Positions 1 to 10,437 of a DNA stretch of 64,000 bases are shown one piece after another. Source of the DNA: Bacillaceae bacterium (GTDB lineage: Bacteria; Bacillota; Bacilli; Bacillales; Alkalibacillaceae); NCBI GenBank assembly GCA_017656265.1, contig JACDOD010000003.1:124001-188000 (forward strand). The letters are read 5' to 3'. Positions within the stretch are counted from its first letter, which is position 1, and each line of letters starts with the position of its first letter. The notes beneath the pieces were generated by a model, which worked only from the letters and a program-made list of their open reading frames with translations, did not search any database and was not told the origin of the DNA. The position numbers and the translations under genes were made by a program.

Positions 1-1
1 A

Positions 2-883
<882 letters not shown>

Positions 884-887
884 TGTT

Positions 888-955
888 AAGGCTTTCTCGT
901 CATTCGAACGATTGTCAGCGGTTTAACTTTATGAATGATGAGAGGGCCTTCTATT
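888..955 (+). terminator. Possible terminator after mnmA
   Basis: Bases 888-906 and 932-950 are imperfect complements (AAGGC..CTC.TCATTC against GAATGATGAG..GCCTT) with a loop of about 25 nt. Only a short T-rich stretch follows, so this may be a weak terminator or just a fold. Confidence 0.35.
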
Positions 956-980
956 TTGACTGGTGAGGAGGTTTATTGAC

Positions 981-1661
981 ATGGATGCGTTACAAAAAGG
1001 GATTCAGGCTATGGAGAAGCAGAATGTTGAAGAAGCTCTTCAATATTTTACAGAAGCCATTGAAGAAAGTCCTGAAGAACCTCTGGGGTACATAAACTTT
1101 GGAACCCTTCTGCTTCAAATGAAGGAACTGGATCGTGCGGAACGTTTTTTTAAAAAAGCCATCGAAATCGATGAGACGGCTGCAACTGCCTATTATGGTC
1201 TGGGCAACGTCTATTATGAAAAGAAATGGTTTCAAAAGGCCCAGTCCTATTTTGAACAGGCCCATCAAAAAGGGCTTGGAAGCGGTGATGTGTATTTTAT
1301 GCTTGGAATGTGTCTGGTTCATCAGGAACAGCCAAAGCTTGCCCTTCCTTACCTGCAGCGGGCAACCGAACTCAGGAAGGATGACGTGGATGCCTGGTTT
1401 CAGTATGGATTGGCTCTCGCCCAGACTGGCCAGTTAGATCTGGCTATGGGTGCGCTTCAGAAGGTGCTTGAATTAAAAGAAGAACACAGTGATGCCCATT
1501 ATAATCTAGGAGTGGCTTATTTGTATAAAGAACAGCTTAACAAAGCTTTATCCCATTTTGAACGGGCACTGCAAATTCAGCCAGACCATCTTTTAGCTGG
1601 ACATGGGAAGGGAAAAATCGAACAGATGTTGAATGAAGAACAAAAGGAAAATGAATCATAA
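981..1661 (+). CDS. yrrB: TPR-repeat protein (YrrB-like)
   Basis: A 226-residue soluble protein made almost wholly of tetratricopeptide repeats of 34 residues (patterns such as AxxYYGLGNVYYEKKWFQKA and AHYNLGVAYLYKEQLNKAL), expected to form a superhelical protein-binding scaffold. No catalytic motif is visible and the partner is unknown. The ATG at 981 is chosen because GGAGG at 967-971 sits at proper spacing before it; the frame is open from a GTG at 963, but that start would swallow the ribosome binding site. It lies between mnmA and recD2 as in B. subtilis. Confidence 0.88.
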   Translation: MDALQKGIQAMEKQNVEEALQYFTEAIEESPEEPLGYINFGTLLLQMKELDRAERFFKKAIEIDETAATAYYGLGNVYYEKKWFQKAQSYFEQAHQKGLGSGDVYFMLGMCLVHQEQPKLALPYLQRATELRKDDVDAWFQYGLALAQTGQLDLAMGALQKVLELKEEHSDAHYNLGVAYLYKEQLNKALSHFERALQIQPDHLLAGHGKGKIEQMLNEEQKENES

Positions 1662-1675
1662 AGGGGTTATTCCTG

Positions 1676-3979
1676 ATGGCAATGGAACCTTTTGAAAAAC
1701 AGGAGCTAAACAGTAAATATATTAAGGGCGAATTGACTCGGATGATTTATCATGATGATGCCCAGAGTTTTTCCATTGCCTTGATCCGAGTGATAGACAC
1801 GAATGAGTCCATTGAAGAAAAAGAAATAGTCGTGAAGGGATATTTTCGTCCCTTAGAACATGGTGATGTCTATATCTTTTATGGAAACATACATGTGCAT
1901 CCAAAATTTGGGGTACAATATGATGTGTTTACCTACTCAAAGGAACTGCCAAAAACAAAAGAGAGTCTGATTCGTTTTTTATCTAGCGATTTGTTTCATG
2001 GAATCGGGAAAAAGACAGCTGAAAGGCTGGTTGATCACCTCGGGGAACAGGTGATTGATCGTATTCTTAATGACCCGGGTGTACTGGACCAAATACCGGG
2101 ATTTCCTAAAGGGAAAGCGGAATCATTTATGCAGGCACTGAAAGAGAATCAGGGATTTGAACAAACCGTCGTTCAACTCGCAAAATATGGAGTTGGGCTA
2201 AAAATGGCCCAGAAAATGTTCTCCATTTACAAAGATCGAACCTTAGAAAAACTCGAAGAAGATCCTTATCAGTTTGTTTTTGACATTGAGGGGTTTGGCT
2301 TTAGGCGTGCAGATGAAATCGGCAAAATGCTTGACCTTTCTCCAAATCATCCCATGAGAATCCGGGCAGGCTGCCTGTATGTTTTAAATAAGTGGGCCCA
2401 GGACGGGCATGTTTATGTTCCAGCAAACGAGCTGAAACAAGAAGTTCAGTTGCTCTTAAATGAAAAGGAGCAATCCATAGATCAGGAAGAAATCAACCAA
2501 AAAATCATCGAATTAGCTGAAGAAAGGTATTTAATAACTGAAGATGAGAGAGTATATATGCCTTCTTTATTCTTTGCTGAAGAAGGATTTGTGACCCAGC
2601 TTAAACGGATCATCGATCATGAAGCGGACATAACATTCACGGAAGCAGAGATTCTGAAAGTCATTGGACAAATAGAAGAACGGGAATCCCTGAGTTACGG
2701 GGAAGAACAATATACAGCTATTAAAGAAGCGCTGCATTCTAAAATCATGATTTTAACGGGAGGTCCCGGAACCGGTAAAACTACGGTTATCAAGGGGATT
2801 CTAGATACCTATGCCCATTTGCACCAGTTGGATGATGACGCTCAGAAAAAAGAATTTTTACTGGCAGCTCCTACGGGAAGAGCAGCAAAGCGAATGGCTG
2901 AATCAACAGGATTAAAAGCACAGACGATCCATCGTCTCCTGGGCTGGTCAGGAGAGGACGAATTTGAATATGGCCAGTATCAGCAGTTAACCGGGAAAGT
3001 ACTGATTATTGATGAATTTTCCATGGTAGATATGTGGCTTGCCAATCAGCTGTTTAAAGCGATTCCGAATGATATGAAGGTTGTAATTGTCGGTGATGAG
3101 GACCAATTGCCTTCCGTTGGCCCGGGGCAAGTATTAGCGGATTTGCTATCATCCGGTCAAATTAAAATCAGCCGATTAACAGAAGTTTACCGCCAAAAAG
3201 AAGGATCAAGAATTATACAGCTGGCCCATGATATTAAAAAGGGAACCTGTTCAGAGAATTCGCTAAAACGCGGAGATGATTTTGTATTTATACCATGCCG
3301 GCAGCATCAAGCGGAGGCTGTCATTCAGGACCTGGTAAAAAAAGCCAGGGATAAAGGTTATCAGACGAGGGATATACAAGTGCTGGCACCGATGTATAAG
3401 ACGAAAATCGGCATCGATCATTTAAACCAGACCCTGCAGGAGCTTCTCAATCCGAATAGTGACCAAAAACGGGAAATTACGTTTGATGAACGGATTTATC
3501 GGACGGGAGACAAAGTGATCCAGCTGGTGAATCAGCCTGAAAAAGGGGTTTACAATGGAGATATTGGTGAAATTACAGCCATTTTTAAGAAGGAAGAAAC
3601 CGAGGAAAAAATAGAACAAATCGTTGTAATATTTGATGGAAAGGAAGTTGTCTATACCCGTCAGGAGCTGATCCAGATTAAACATGCCTATTGTATATCC
3701 ATTCATAAAGCCCAGGGAAGTGAATTTCCCATTGTAATTATTCCGGTGCTTAAAGAATACCATCGGATGCTGAGGAAAAACTTGCTTTACACCGCCATTA
3801 CCAGATGTCAGAAATCTTTAATTCTGTGTGGAGAAAAGCAAGAATTCCTTTCCGGGGTGTTAAGAGAAGATGACCGTTACCGGAATACAACTTTAAAGGA
3901 TCGGATCAAAAATATGTTCTCAGAGCAGGACAAAAATGAGGAAACGGAAGAAGAATTTTCACCTTATGATTTTATGTAA
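1676..3979 (+). CDS. recD2: RecD-like 5'-3' DNA helicase RecD2
   Basis: SF1B helicase of the RecD2/YrrC family, 767 residues, which unwinds DNA 5'-3' without RecBC and takes part in replication-fork and repair processes. The N-terminal half carries an OB-like segment and helix-hairpin-helix repeats (around residues 100-230: GIGKKTAERL, IPGFPKGKAE). Walker A GGPGTGKTT is at about residues 361-369 and Walker B LIIDEFSMVD at about 443-452; the C-terminal helicase motif AYCISIHKAQGSEF is intact. It starts 14 bp after yrrB, so the two are probably cotranscribed. Confidence 0.95.
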   Translation: MAMEPFEKQELNSKYIKGELTRMIYHDDAQSFSIALIRVIDTNESIEEKEIVVKGYFRPLEHGDVYIFYGNIHVHPKFGVQYDVFTYSKELPKTKESLIRFLSSDLFHGIGKKTAERLVDHLGEQVIDRILNDPGVLDQIPGFPKGKAESFMQALKENQGFEQTVVQLAKYGVGLKMAQKMFSIYKDRTLEKLEEDPYQFVFDIEGFGFRRADEIGKMLDLSPNHPMRIRAGCLYVLNKWAQDGHVYVPANELKQEVQLLLNEKEQSIDQEEINQKIIELAEERYLITEDERVYMPSLFFAEEGFVTQLKRIIDHEADITFTEAEILKVIGQIEERESLSYGEEQYTAIKEALHSKIMILTGGPGTGKTTVIKGILDTYAHLHQLDDDAQKKEFLLAAPTGRAAKRMAESTGLKAQTIHRLLGWSGEDEFEYGQYQQLTGKVLIIDEFSMVDMWLANQLFKAIPNDMKVVIVGDEDQLPSVGPGQVLADLLSSGQIKISRLTEVYRQKEGSRIIQLAHDIKKGTCSENSLKRGDDFVFIPCRQHQAEAVIQDLVKKARDKGYQTRDIQVLAPMYKTKIGIDHLNQTLQELLNPNSDQKREITFDERIYRTGDKVIQLVNQPEKGVYNGDIGEITAIFKKEETEEKIEQIVVIFDGKEVVYTRQELIQIKHAYCISIHKAQGSEFPIVIIPVLKEYHRMLRKNLLYTAITRCQKSLILCGEKQEFLSGVLREDDRYRNTTLKDRIKNMFSEQDKNEETEEEFSPYDFM

Positions 3980-4044
3980 TCGTGAAACAATAATAAATGT
4001 TCAGGGGCTCTTGAACACAACATTGGGCAAATAAAAGTATAGAC

Positions 4045-4095
4045 GGGCAACTCCCTGGAAATAATAGGATTAGAATTTTGCAGAAGGAGTTGCCC
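4045..4095 (+). promoter_or_regulatory. Inverted repeat masking a ribosome binding site
   Basis: GGGCAACTCC at 4045-4054 is perfectly complementary to GGAGTTGCCC at 4086-4095. The right arm contains most of the AAGGAG ribosome binding site (4084-4089) of the small gene starting at 4099. In RNA this 10-bp stem with a 31-nt loop would hide the site, which suggests translational control (inference). Confidence 0.5.
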
Positions 4096-4098
4096 ATT

Positions 4099-4284
4099 AT
4101 GCATTGTCCTAACTGTCATGGAACCAATCTGGGGAAAATTGGTCATCAACAATATTACTGCTGGAATTGCTTAATTGAATTATCCATTCAAAATGGAAAA
4201 ATTAACGTTCATGAAGTCGAAGAAGACGGCACACTGTCTTCACTAGATGATTTGTTCAGTGAAGAGGAACGGACTGCCCAATGA
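4099..4284 (+). CDS. Small CxxC...CxxC zinc-ribbon-like protein (YrzR-like)
   Basis: A 61-residue protein starting MHCPNC with a second pair at YYCWNC, about 20 residues apart, the spacing of a small zinc ribbon; the C-terminal half is acidic. I believe it matches the small conserved protein found near yrrC/yrrI in Bacillus, but its function is unknown. The ATG at 4099 has AAGGAG nine bases upstream; the frame extends to a TTG at 4078 that has no binding site. See the inverted repeat over its binding site. Confidence 0.7.
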   Translation: MHCPNCHGTNLGKIGHQQYYCWNCLIELSIQNGKINVHEVEEDGTLSSLDDLFSEEERTAQ

Positions 4285-4309
4285 ATAGATAACAATGGGT
4301 GGTGATACT

Positions 4310-4492
4310 TTGAACCATTCAGTTCACTCCCTCATTCCACAGGAAGACTATACTGGATTGTGGAATTTAGCAGGCAAGGAACATGTCTGTATATCCCGTC
4401 GAAACCTGAAAAAACTGCGGAATATATTGAAAAGAAACTACCGAAGACCGTGGACTGGTTCAAAGGTTTATACGTTTGACGGAAAGTCTTAA
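4310..4492 (+). CDS. Small basic hypothetical protein (possibly YrzQ/DUF3918-like)
   Basis: A 60-codon frame from TTG 4310, preceded by GGGTGGTG. The C-terminal half is basic (CISRRNLKKLRNILKRNYRR) and resembles the SxRxxKKxRK tail of the small DUF3918/YrzQ peptides that occupy this place in Bacillus; the N-terminal half does not look like that family, so the gene may be diverged or damaged. It ends just before a strong terminator, which supports transcription through it. Confidence 0.42.
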   Translation: MNHSVHSLIPQEDYTGLWNLAGKEHVCISRRNLKKLRNILKRNYRRPWTGSKVYTFDGKS

Positions 4493-4510
4493 GCTAGCTT
4501 GATCTGTCAC

Positions 4511-4542
4511 AAAACCCTTGCTTGTCAAAGCAAGGGTTTTTT
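4511..4542 (+). terminator. Rho-independent terminator
   Basis: AACCCTTGCTT and AAGCAAGGGTT pair around a 4-base loop and are followed by six T. It closes the mnmA/recD2 transcription block before yrrI. Confidence 0.85.
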
Positions 4543-4622
4543 CACAGGTTTAGGATGAAGACATTCTTTTAAAAGTGAAGTTCTTTCGCATACACAGCTT
4601 TAATCTGTATAGGAGGACCATT

Positions 4623-5699
4623 ATGAATCGTCATTCAAGCCCCTTGTTGTACTGGCTGATTGTCGCACTTCTAATAGCGGTCATGTTATTTTTTCTGGAG
4701 AAATCTTATCCGGTTATTGCAGACGTAGGGGGATTTTTATTTCGAATTCTGATCCCCTTTATCATCGCTGCCCTCTTTGCATATCTGTTCCATCCCCCTG
4801 TGGAGTGGCTCAGCCGGTACATACCGAAATGGCTGGCCATATTCACACTCTATCTGGTCATATTTGGCGGAATGGGGTTTGGTATTTATCGGGCTTATCC
4901 TTTATTCATCACTCAGTTAAGGGAATTGACTAAAAATTTCCCTGGTTTAATGGATACTTATCAGGACTGGATCTATCAGCTGTATGTGAATACATCCAGT
5001 TTACCGGAAGAAGTTCATGATCAAATGGATGAAACCTTTCGGAATATCGAGACAGCCATTGTTGAGACTTTAACAGATTTAGCTTATTCCCTTACTGGCA
5101 TTACCGATGTTCTCATTATTGCAGCCGTTATTCCCATTCTTGTTTTTTATATGCTTAAGGATTTTTCAACATTCAAACATGCTGTACTCAGTGCTCTGCC
5201 TTCTTCGAAAAAAGAAACTTATGAGCAAAACCTGAAGCGGATTGACGAAAGTCTGGGCGGTTATTTACGGGGACAGCTTCTCGTATGTCTGTTTGTCGCC
5301 TTATTATCAGTTTTGCTTTTATGGCTGATTCAAATGAAGTATCCGTTGATTCTGGGCAGTTTTATGGGATTGACCAATATCATCCCTTATTTTGGTCCCA
5401 TTCTGGGGGCAATACCGGCCGTGATCATTGCTGCTACCATATCCATCAAAAAAATGATTCTGGTGATTATTGCCGTATTTGTAGTGCAAATCGTTGAAGG
5501 TAATTTTCTGTCCCCATACATTGTCGGGAAGTCATTGCATATTCATCCTGTCATCATTATTGCAGCGCTCCTTGTGGGAGGAGAGCTATTTGGCATTGCC
5601 GGGCTGATCTTTGCAGTGCCTGTCTTAACGATTATCAAAGTTTTTGCAGAACAAACCCCCTTTATCAAGCGTTTAACGATTGCATGGAAAAAAGATTGA
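4623..5699 (+). CDS. yrrI: AI-2E family membrane transporter (YrrI-like)
   Basis: A 358-residue integral membrane protein of the AI-2E/PerM family, with about eight membrane segments: two near the N-terminus, a large central loop (residues about 100-150), then the conserved C-terminal cluster including LMGLTNIIPYFGPILGAIPA-like sequence. Some family members export small molecules or act as Na+(Li+)/H+ antiporters; the substrate here cannot be read from sequence. The ATG at 4623 is preferred because AGGAGG at 4611-4616 precedes it. B. subtilis yrrI lies in the same place before alaS. Confidence 0.85.
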   Translation: MNRHSSPLLYWLIVALLIAVMLFFLEKSYPVIADVGGFLFRILIPFIIAALFAYLFHPPVEWLSRYIPKWLAIFTLYLVIFGGMGFGIYRAYPLFITQLRELTKNFPGLMDTYQDWIYQLYVNTSSLPEEVHDQMDETFRNIETAIVETLTDLAYSLTGITDVLIIAAVIPILVFYMLKDFSTFKHAVLSALPSSKKETYEQNLKRIDESLGGYLRGQLLVCLFVALLSVLLLWLIQMKYPLILGSFMGLTNIIPYFGPILGAIPAVIIAATISIKKMILVIIAVFVVQIVEGNFLSPYIVGKSLHIHPVIIIAALLVGGELFGIAGLIFAVPVLTIIKVFAEQTPFIKRLTIAWKKD

Positions 5700-5705
5700 T
5701 TAAGA

Positions 5706-5734
5706 TTGACAATCATGTCTTTGTTTTCTATAAT
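5706..5734 (+). promoter_or_regulatory. SigmaA promoter for alaS leader
   Basis: Perfect consensus hexamers: TTGACA at 5706-5711 and TATAAT at 5729-5734, 17 bp apart. Transcription would start near 5741 and run through the T-box leader. Confidence 0.85.
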
Positions 5735-5754
5735 AACCGCATAAAATATGTTGA

Positions 5755-5998
5755 ATAAACAAGATGAACACGTTGAAGGACCCGAGTACATGACAGACCA
5801 TCTATAAGAGAGGAATTTCCACAGGCTGAGAGAAATTCCAGATGAAGGGTCATGGAATGCTAGTCCAGAGTGCGGCTAATCCCCGCCGGTTGCGCACCGT
5901 TAAAGCGTATGAAAGGTGATGGATTTTTTGTTATCCATAATCAGGGTGGTACCGCGGAATTCTCCCGTCCCTGCCATGTGCAGGCCGGGAGTTTTTTT
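5755..5998 (+). promoter_or_regulatory. T-box riboswitch (tRNA-Ala responsive, by context)
   Basis: The T-box sequence AGGGTGGTACCGCGG lies at 5943-5957 and is followed by a terminator stem (CTCCCG at 5962-5967 against CGGGAG, T7 at 5992-5998). Stem I is marked by GGAATTT (about 5812-5818) pairing with AAATTCC (5833-5839). A GCT triplet at 5859-5861 within GAATGCTA is a candidate Ala specifier codon. Uncharged tRNA-Ala should stabilise the antiterminator and allow alaS expression (known for the family; specifier assignment is inference). Confidence 0.9.
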
Positions 5999-6107
5999 AT
6001 TGCTGTTAGTTTTTATGTTAATGCCTAATGTATACTTTCAAATCAGGCGTATTTCACGAAAGGTAAATGTTCTTTTCATCATTCATCAATAAAAGGAGGA
6101 AAACGTA

Positions 6108-8747
6108 ATGAAAAAGCTAACCTCTCAGCAGGTACGTCAAATGTTTCTCGATTTCTTTAAAGAAAAGGGGCACAGTGTTGAGCCTAGTGCATCTTTGATC
6201 CCAAAAGACGACCCGAGTCTGTTATGGATTAACAGCGGAGTTGCGACCCTGAAAAAATATTTTGATGGACGTGTTGTGCCGGAAAACCCGAGAATCTGCA
6301 ATGCCCAGAAATCCATCCGTACCAATGATATTGAAAATGTAGGGAAAACAGCCCGCCACCATACATTTTTCGAGATGCTGGGGAACTTCTCCATCGGGGA
6401 TTATTTTAAAGAAGAAGCCATTGAATGGGCATGGGAGTTTTTAACTAGCCCGAAATGGATCGGGTTTGATCCGGATCGATTATCGGTTACGGTACACCCG
6501 GAAGATCATGAAGCGTACAACATATGGAAAGACAACATTGGACTTCCGGAAGAACGAATCATTCGTCTCGAAGAAAATTTCTGGGATATTGGTGAAGGCC
6601 CGAGCGGACCAAATACTGAAATTTTCTATGACAGGGGAGAAAAATACGGCAATGACCCGAATGATCCGGAACTGTATCCAGGCGGTGAAAATGAACGATA
6701 TCTTGAAATCTGGAATCTGGTATTTTCCCAGTTCAACCATAATCCTGATGACACCTATACTCCGCTTCCGAAAAAGAACATTGATACCGGCATGGGATTA
6801 GAGCGGATGGTATCTGTCATTCAGGATGTGCCAACTAACTTTGAGACCGATTTATTTATGCCGATTATTCAACATACGGAAAAAATTTCGGGTGAGGAAT
6901 ATGGAAAGGATACAGAAAAGGATGTCGCCTTCAAAGTCATTGCCGACCATATCCGTACGGTTGCCTTTGCCATTGGTGACGGGGCACTTCCTTCCAATGA
7001 GGGCAGAGGCTATGTGTTAAGGCGCCTGTTAAGAAGGGCGGTTCGCTATGCCAAGCAAATAGGCATTCATGAACCATTTATGTATAAGCTAGTGGAAGAT
7101 GTCGGAGAAATTATGAAAGGGTTCTATCCGGAAGTTAAGGATAAACAGGAATTTATTTCATCAGTCATTCAAACTGAAGAAGAACGTTTCCATGAAACCC
7201 TTAACGAAGGACTGACGATTTTAAAAGAAGTAATCGACCGGGAAAAAGAAAAGGGCAGCAATGTATTCCCGGGTGACGAAGTATTCCGCCTCTATGATAC
7301 GTACGGTTTTCCTAAGGAACTGACGGAAGAATACGTAGAAGAAGCAGGATTCACTATTGATGAAGAGGGATTTGAAAAGGAGATGGCCAGCCAGCGGGAA
7401 CGTGCCCGCAAAGCCAGACAAAAAGTGGATTCCATGCAGGTGCAGGAAGGAGTACTCCGCGAAATTACAGCCGAAAGCCAATTTGTCGGTTATGATGATT
7501 TAAAAGCGGATGCCGTAATAGTAGAAATGGTGAAGGACAAAGATTATGTCAGCGAAGCTACTGCCGGGGAAGAAGTTTATGTCTTTCTTGACAAAACGCC
7601 ATTTTATGCAGAAAGCGGCGGACAGATTGCGGACAAGGGAGTCATTAAAACCGAACAGGCTGTATTAGCAATTGAAGATGTACAAAAAGCGCCAAATGGC
7701 CAGCATATGCACCGGGCCATTGTGAAAGAGGGGACCATTCGTAAAGGGGATCAGGTATATGCAGCAGTTGATTATGATTCCCGTTCCCATATCGTCAAAA
7801 ATCACACAGCTACCCACCTGCTTCACCGGGCACTAAAAGATGTGCTTGGCGAGCATGTGAACCAGGCAGGATCCCTGGTGGCACCTGATCGATTACGCTT
7901 TGACTTTTCTCATTTCGGAGCGGTAACAGATGAAGAACTGGAAAAGATCGAAAAAATCGTAAATGAAAAAATTTGGGACCATATTTCAGTTAACGTTAAT
8001 TTGATGTCTTTACATGAAGCTAAGAAAATGGGAGCAATGGCCCTATTTGACGAAAAATATGGAGATACTGTCCGGGTAGTGTCAGTAGATGATTATAGTA
8101 TCGAGCTTTGCGGCGGATGTCATGTGAAAAACACGTCAGAAATCGGTATATTTAAAATACTGTCCGAATCAGGGATCGGAGCCGGCACAAGAAGGATTGA
8201 AGCCATTACCGGAAAAGCAGTCTATAACTGGATTCAAGAGCGTGAAAACATCCTGAGCCGGGCAGCGGACAAATTAAAAACCCGAAAAGAGCAGATTCCA
8301 GAACGAATTGATTCCGTCTTCGATGATATGAAGCAGCTGGAGCGTGAAAACGAGTCTCTCAGTGCAAAGATTTCGAATCTTGAGGCAGGGAATATTCTCG
8401 ATCAGACAGAAGAAATCGATGGAGTTAAAGTCCTTGCTGCTGAAGTGGATGTATCTGATATGAACGCACTCCGGAATATGGTTGATGAACTGAAACAAAA
8501 AATGGAATCAGGAATTATTCTCCTCGGTACGGTGAATAATGGGAAAGTACAGCTTGCTGCAGGTGTTTCTAAAGACTTAATGGACCGCGGATTCCATGCA
8601 GGCAAATTAATCAAGGAAGCAGCTTCTCGCTGCGGCGGAGGCGGTGGAGGTCGTCCAGATATGGCTCAGGCAGGCGGGAAAAATCCTGACCAGCTGCAAG
8701 CCGCATTAAAATTCGCAAAAGAATACATTGAAACGGTTTCCTCTTAA
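6108..8747 (+). CDS. alaS: Alanyl-tRNA synthetase
   Basis: Charges tRNA-Ala and hydrolyses mischarged Ser/Gly-tRNA-Ala. It has 879 residues, the usual bacterial length. The class II catalytic core is N-terminal ([10 protein letters not shown], the motif 2 region around RTNDIENVG). The editing domain has its zinc-binding pairs HTATH (His566/His570) and CGGCH (Cys668/His672), and the C-Ala domain has the Gly-rich [23 protein letters not shown] precedes ATG 6108. Controlled by the T-box leader directly upstream. Confidence 0.98.
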   Translation: MKKLTSQQVRQMFLDFFKEKGHSVEPSASLIPKDDPSLLWINSGVATLKKYFDGRVVPENPRICNAQKSIRTNDIENVGKTARHHTFFEMLGNFSIGDYFKEEAIEWAWEFLTSPKWIGFDPDRLSVTVHPEDHEAYNIWKDNIGLPEERIIRLEENFWDIGEGPSGPNTEIFYDRGEKYGNDPNDPELYPGGENERYLEIWNLVFSQFNHNPDDTYTPLPKKNIDTGMGLERMVSVIQDVPTNFETDLFMPIIQHTEKISGEEYGKDTEKDVAFKVIADHIRTVAFAIGDGALPSNEGRGYVLRRLLRRAVRYAKQIGIHEPFMYKLVEDVGEIMKGFYPEVKDKQEFISSVIQTEEERFHETLNEGLTILKEVIDREKEKGSNVFPGDEVFRLYDTYGFPKELTEEYVEEAGFTIDEEGFEKEMASQRERARKARQKVDSMQVQEGVLREITAESQFVGYDDLKADAVIVEMVKDKDYVSEATAGEEVYVFLDKTPFYAESGGQIADKGVIKTEQAVLAIEDVQKAPNGQHMHRAIVKEGTIRKGDQVYAAVDYDSRSHIVKNHTATHLLHRALKDVLGEHVNQAGSLVAPDRLRFDFSHFGAVTDEELEKIEKIVNEKIWDHISVNVNLMSLHEAKKMGAMALFDEKYGDTVRVVSVDDYSIELCGGCHVKNTSEIGIFKILSESGIGAGTRRIEAITGKAVYNWIQERENILSRAADKLKTRKEQIPERIDSVFDDMKQLERENESLSAKISNLEAGNILDQTEEIDGVKVLAAEVDVSDMNALRNMVDELKQKMESGIILLGTVNNGKVQLAAGVSKDLMDRGFHAGKLIKEAASRCGGGGGGRPDMAQAGGKNPDQLQAALKFAKEYIETVSS

Positions 8748-8852
8748 TGCAATAAAAGGTTATAATAGCAATAAAGTGAAAGGTAAACAGGGAACTGTAT
8801 TCTCCTGCCGGCATTGAATTTACGGACTGTCCTGTTATAAGGGGGGGTTTCA

Positions 8853-9125
8853 ATGAGCACGAATGACCGTACGATGAAATTTAATTTTCCGGAAGAGCCA
8901 TTTGAACATAATGTCAAAGAAATTCTATTGACGGTACATCAGTCTCTTCAGGAAAAAGGGTACAATCCCATCAACCAGATTGTCGGATATCTGCTGTCCG
9001 GTGATCCTGCTTATATTCCTCGTCATAATGGTGCCCGCAACTTGATCAGGAAGCTGGAACGGGACGAATTAATCGAGGAACTTGTAAAATTTTATTTAAA
9101 GGAGAATAAAGATAAAAGAGAATGA
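8853..9125 (+). CDS. yrzL: IreB/ReoM family regulator (YrzL)
   Basis: A 90-residue DUF965 protein. In Listeria its relative ReoM is phosphorylated on Thr7 by the PASTA kinase PrkA and controls ClpCP-dependent turnover of MurA; in Enterococcus IreB affects cephalosporin resistance. Thr7 is present here (MSTNDRT), as is the family core [20 protein letters not shown]. Its stop overlaps the ATG of ruvX (ATGA), so the genes are translationally coupled. A TATAAT at 8761-8766 upstream could be a -10 box, without a convincing -35. Confidence 0.93.
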   Translation: MSTNDRTMKFNFPEEPFEHNVKEILLTVHQSLQEKGYNPINQIVGYLLSGDPAYIPRHNGARNLIRKLERDELIEELVKFYLKENKDKRE

Positions 9126-9535
9126 AAATATTAGGACTAGATGTCGGGGAAAAAACAATAGGAGTTGCAGTAAGTGATGATTTAGGTTGGACAGCCCAGG
9201 GAATAAAGACCATTAAATGGGATGGGAATTTTAACACCGTTCAGGATGAGTTGAAAACGATCATCACAGAGCATGAAATTGAAAAAGTTGTTGTGGGTCT
9301 TCCCAAAAACATGAATGGAACAATAGGAGAGCGCGGGGAAGCCTGTCAGCAGTTTGCCAGTACCCTGAAGGAGAAACTCAATATAAACGTAGAACTATGG
9401 GATGAAAGACTGACCACCATGGCTGCTGAAAGGATTTTACTTTCTGCAGACATGAGTCGGTCCAAGCGAAAGAAAGTGATTGACAAGATGGCAGCTGTGA
9501 TGATATTGCAAAGTTATATGGATGCCAAAAATTAA
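9122..9535 (+). CDS. ruvX: Putative Holliday junction resolvase / 16S rRNA processing nuclease YqgF
   Basis: RNase H-fold nuclease of 137 residues (YrrK/YqgF/RuvX). The first catalytic Asp is in [16 protein letters not shown] near the N-terminus, the second acidic strand is [11 protein letters not shown], and the WDERLTT motif carries further acidic residues. E. coli YqgF takes part in 16S rRNA 5'-end maturation, and the resolvase role is inferred from fold. Overlaps yrzL by 4 bp and precedes yrzB by 13 bp. Confidence 0.94.
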   Translation: MKILGLDVGEKTIGVAVSDDLGWTAQGIKTIKWDGNFNTVQDELKTIITEHEIEKVVVGLPKNMNGTIGERGEACQQFASTLKEKLNINVELWDERLTTMAAERILLSADMSRSKRKKVIDKMAAVMILQSYMDAKN

Positions 9536-9548
9536 GGAGGATTATTAA

Positions 9549-9833
9549 ATGTCATTAGATGAAAAAGAGCGTATTATTATTCCGGATGAAAGCGGCGAGG
9601 AGCACCTGTTTGAAGTATTGTTTACCTTTGATGTAGATGAGACGGGTAATTCATACATGGTTGTAGTTCCGGCTGAACAGGCTGAAGCGGATGAAGTGGA
9701 AGTTTTTGCCTTCCGCTACGAAGAAGACGACAACAACCAGGATGATTTAGCCCTTTATCAGCTGGAAACAGACGAAGAATGGAATATGGTGGAAGAAATG
9801 CTAAACACGTTTACTGCTGATGAAGACCAGTAA
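9549..9833 (+). CDS. yrzB: DUF1292 acidic protein (YrzB)
   Basis: A 94-residue, very acidic protein (many Glu and Asp, FRYEEDDNNQDDLALYQL) of the DUF1292 family conserved after ruvX in Bacillales. No enzymatic motif and no known biochemical function. A good ribosome binding site (AAGGAGG, 9533-9539) precedes the ATG. Repeat A1 begins 17 bp after its stop codon and supplies the apparent terminator. Confidence 0.9.
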   Translation: MSLDEKERIIIPDESGEEHLFEVLFTFDVDETGNSYMVVVPAEQAEADEVEVFAFRYEEDDNNQDDLALYQLETDEEWNMVEEMLNTFTADEDQ

Positions 9834-9850
9834 ACGATAAGCATTTAAAG

Positions 9851-10185
9851 AGGCTGGGACAAAACTGCATAAAGTAATGGAATATCCGAACTACATTCAA
9901 TCATTACATGAATGAGTTCGGATTTTTTTTCTTGACTTTGAAAAGATAAAAAAGGATTACAATTGAGAAAAGTGCGGGCACGGCCTAAGGCTTCCTAAGG
10001 CAACTCATTCTTCTGTCTTTAGGGATTTTCGGCTCGTGCTGTTCCCGCGACGGACAGGACGTGCTAGTGTCGAAGTTGGCCACAGGACGTGGCCGGTTTT
10101 AGTCGACCTGGAGTCTCGCATGTTGACTACGCAATTTCTCAAAATTGTTTGTCTTTCCTCCGTTCATTCCTTTATGTCCCAGCCT
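9851..10185 (+). repeat. Intergenic repeat family A, copy 1 (A1)
   Basis: A 335-bp element. The ends AGGCTGGGACAAAA (9851-9864) and TTTATGTCCCAGCCT (10171-10185) are inverted repeats, 11 bp perfect. Inside: a terminator-like hairpin (9884-9930), then a GC-rich core with GCGGGCACGGCC and GGCTCGTGCTGTTCCCGC partly complementary, then a tail ending TTCATTCCTTTATG. No coding capacity and no clear target duplication. The 604-bp gap between yrzB and mltG consists of this repeat plus about 250 bp (10186-10437) in which I see nothing but a possible -10 box TATAAT at 10406-10411. Confidence 0.85.
9884..9930 (+). terminator. Terminator hairpin inside repeat A1
   Basis: ATCCGAACT (9884-9892) pairs with AGTTCGGAT (9915-9923), extended by CATTCA/TGAATG, and is followed by eight T. 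It probably ends the yrzL-ruvX-yrzB transcript. Confidence 0.75.
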
Positions 10186-10437
10186 ATTTTATTTTTGATT
10201 AGGCAATGAGCCAAAAAGTCCGGCTATGACATCCCCTCAGTCACTTTCGCAATTCTTTTGTTCAGAAACATTCCTCATTGAGCAATGAAAACATGATCAC
10301 AAAATTCATCGTATATATGAACGAAACAGGGAATTATGGTTAATATGTAGGATCTAATAAGACAGAAAATTTCACAGGGCATAGAAAAAATATTGTATTT
10401 TATTGTATAATAGAGCGGATGAAAGGGGGAAGCATTT

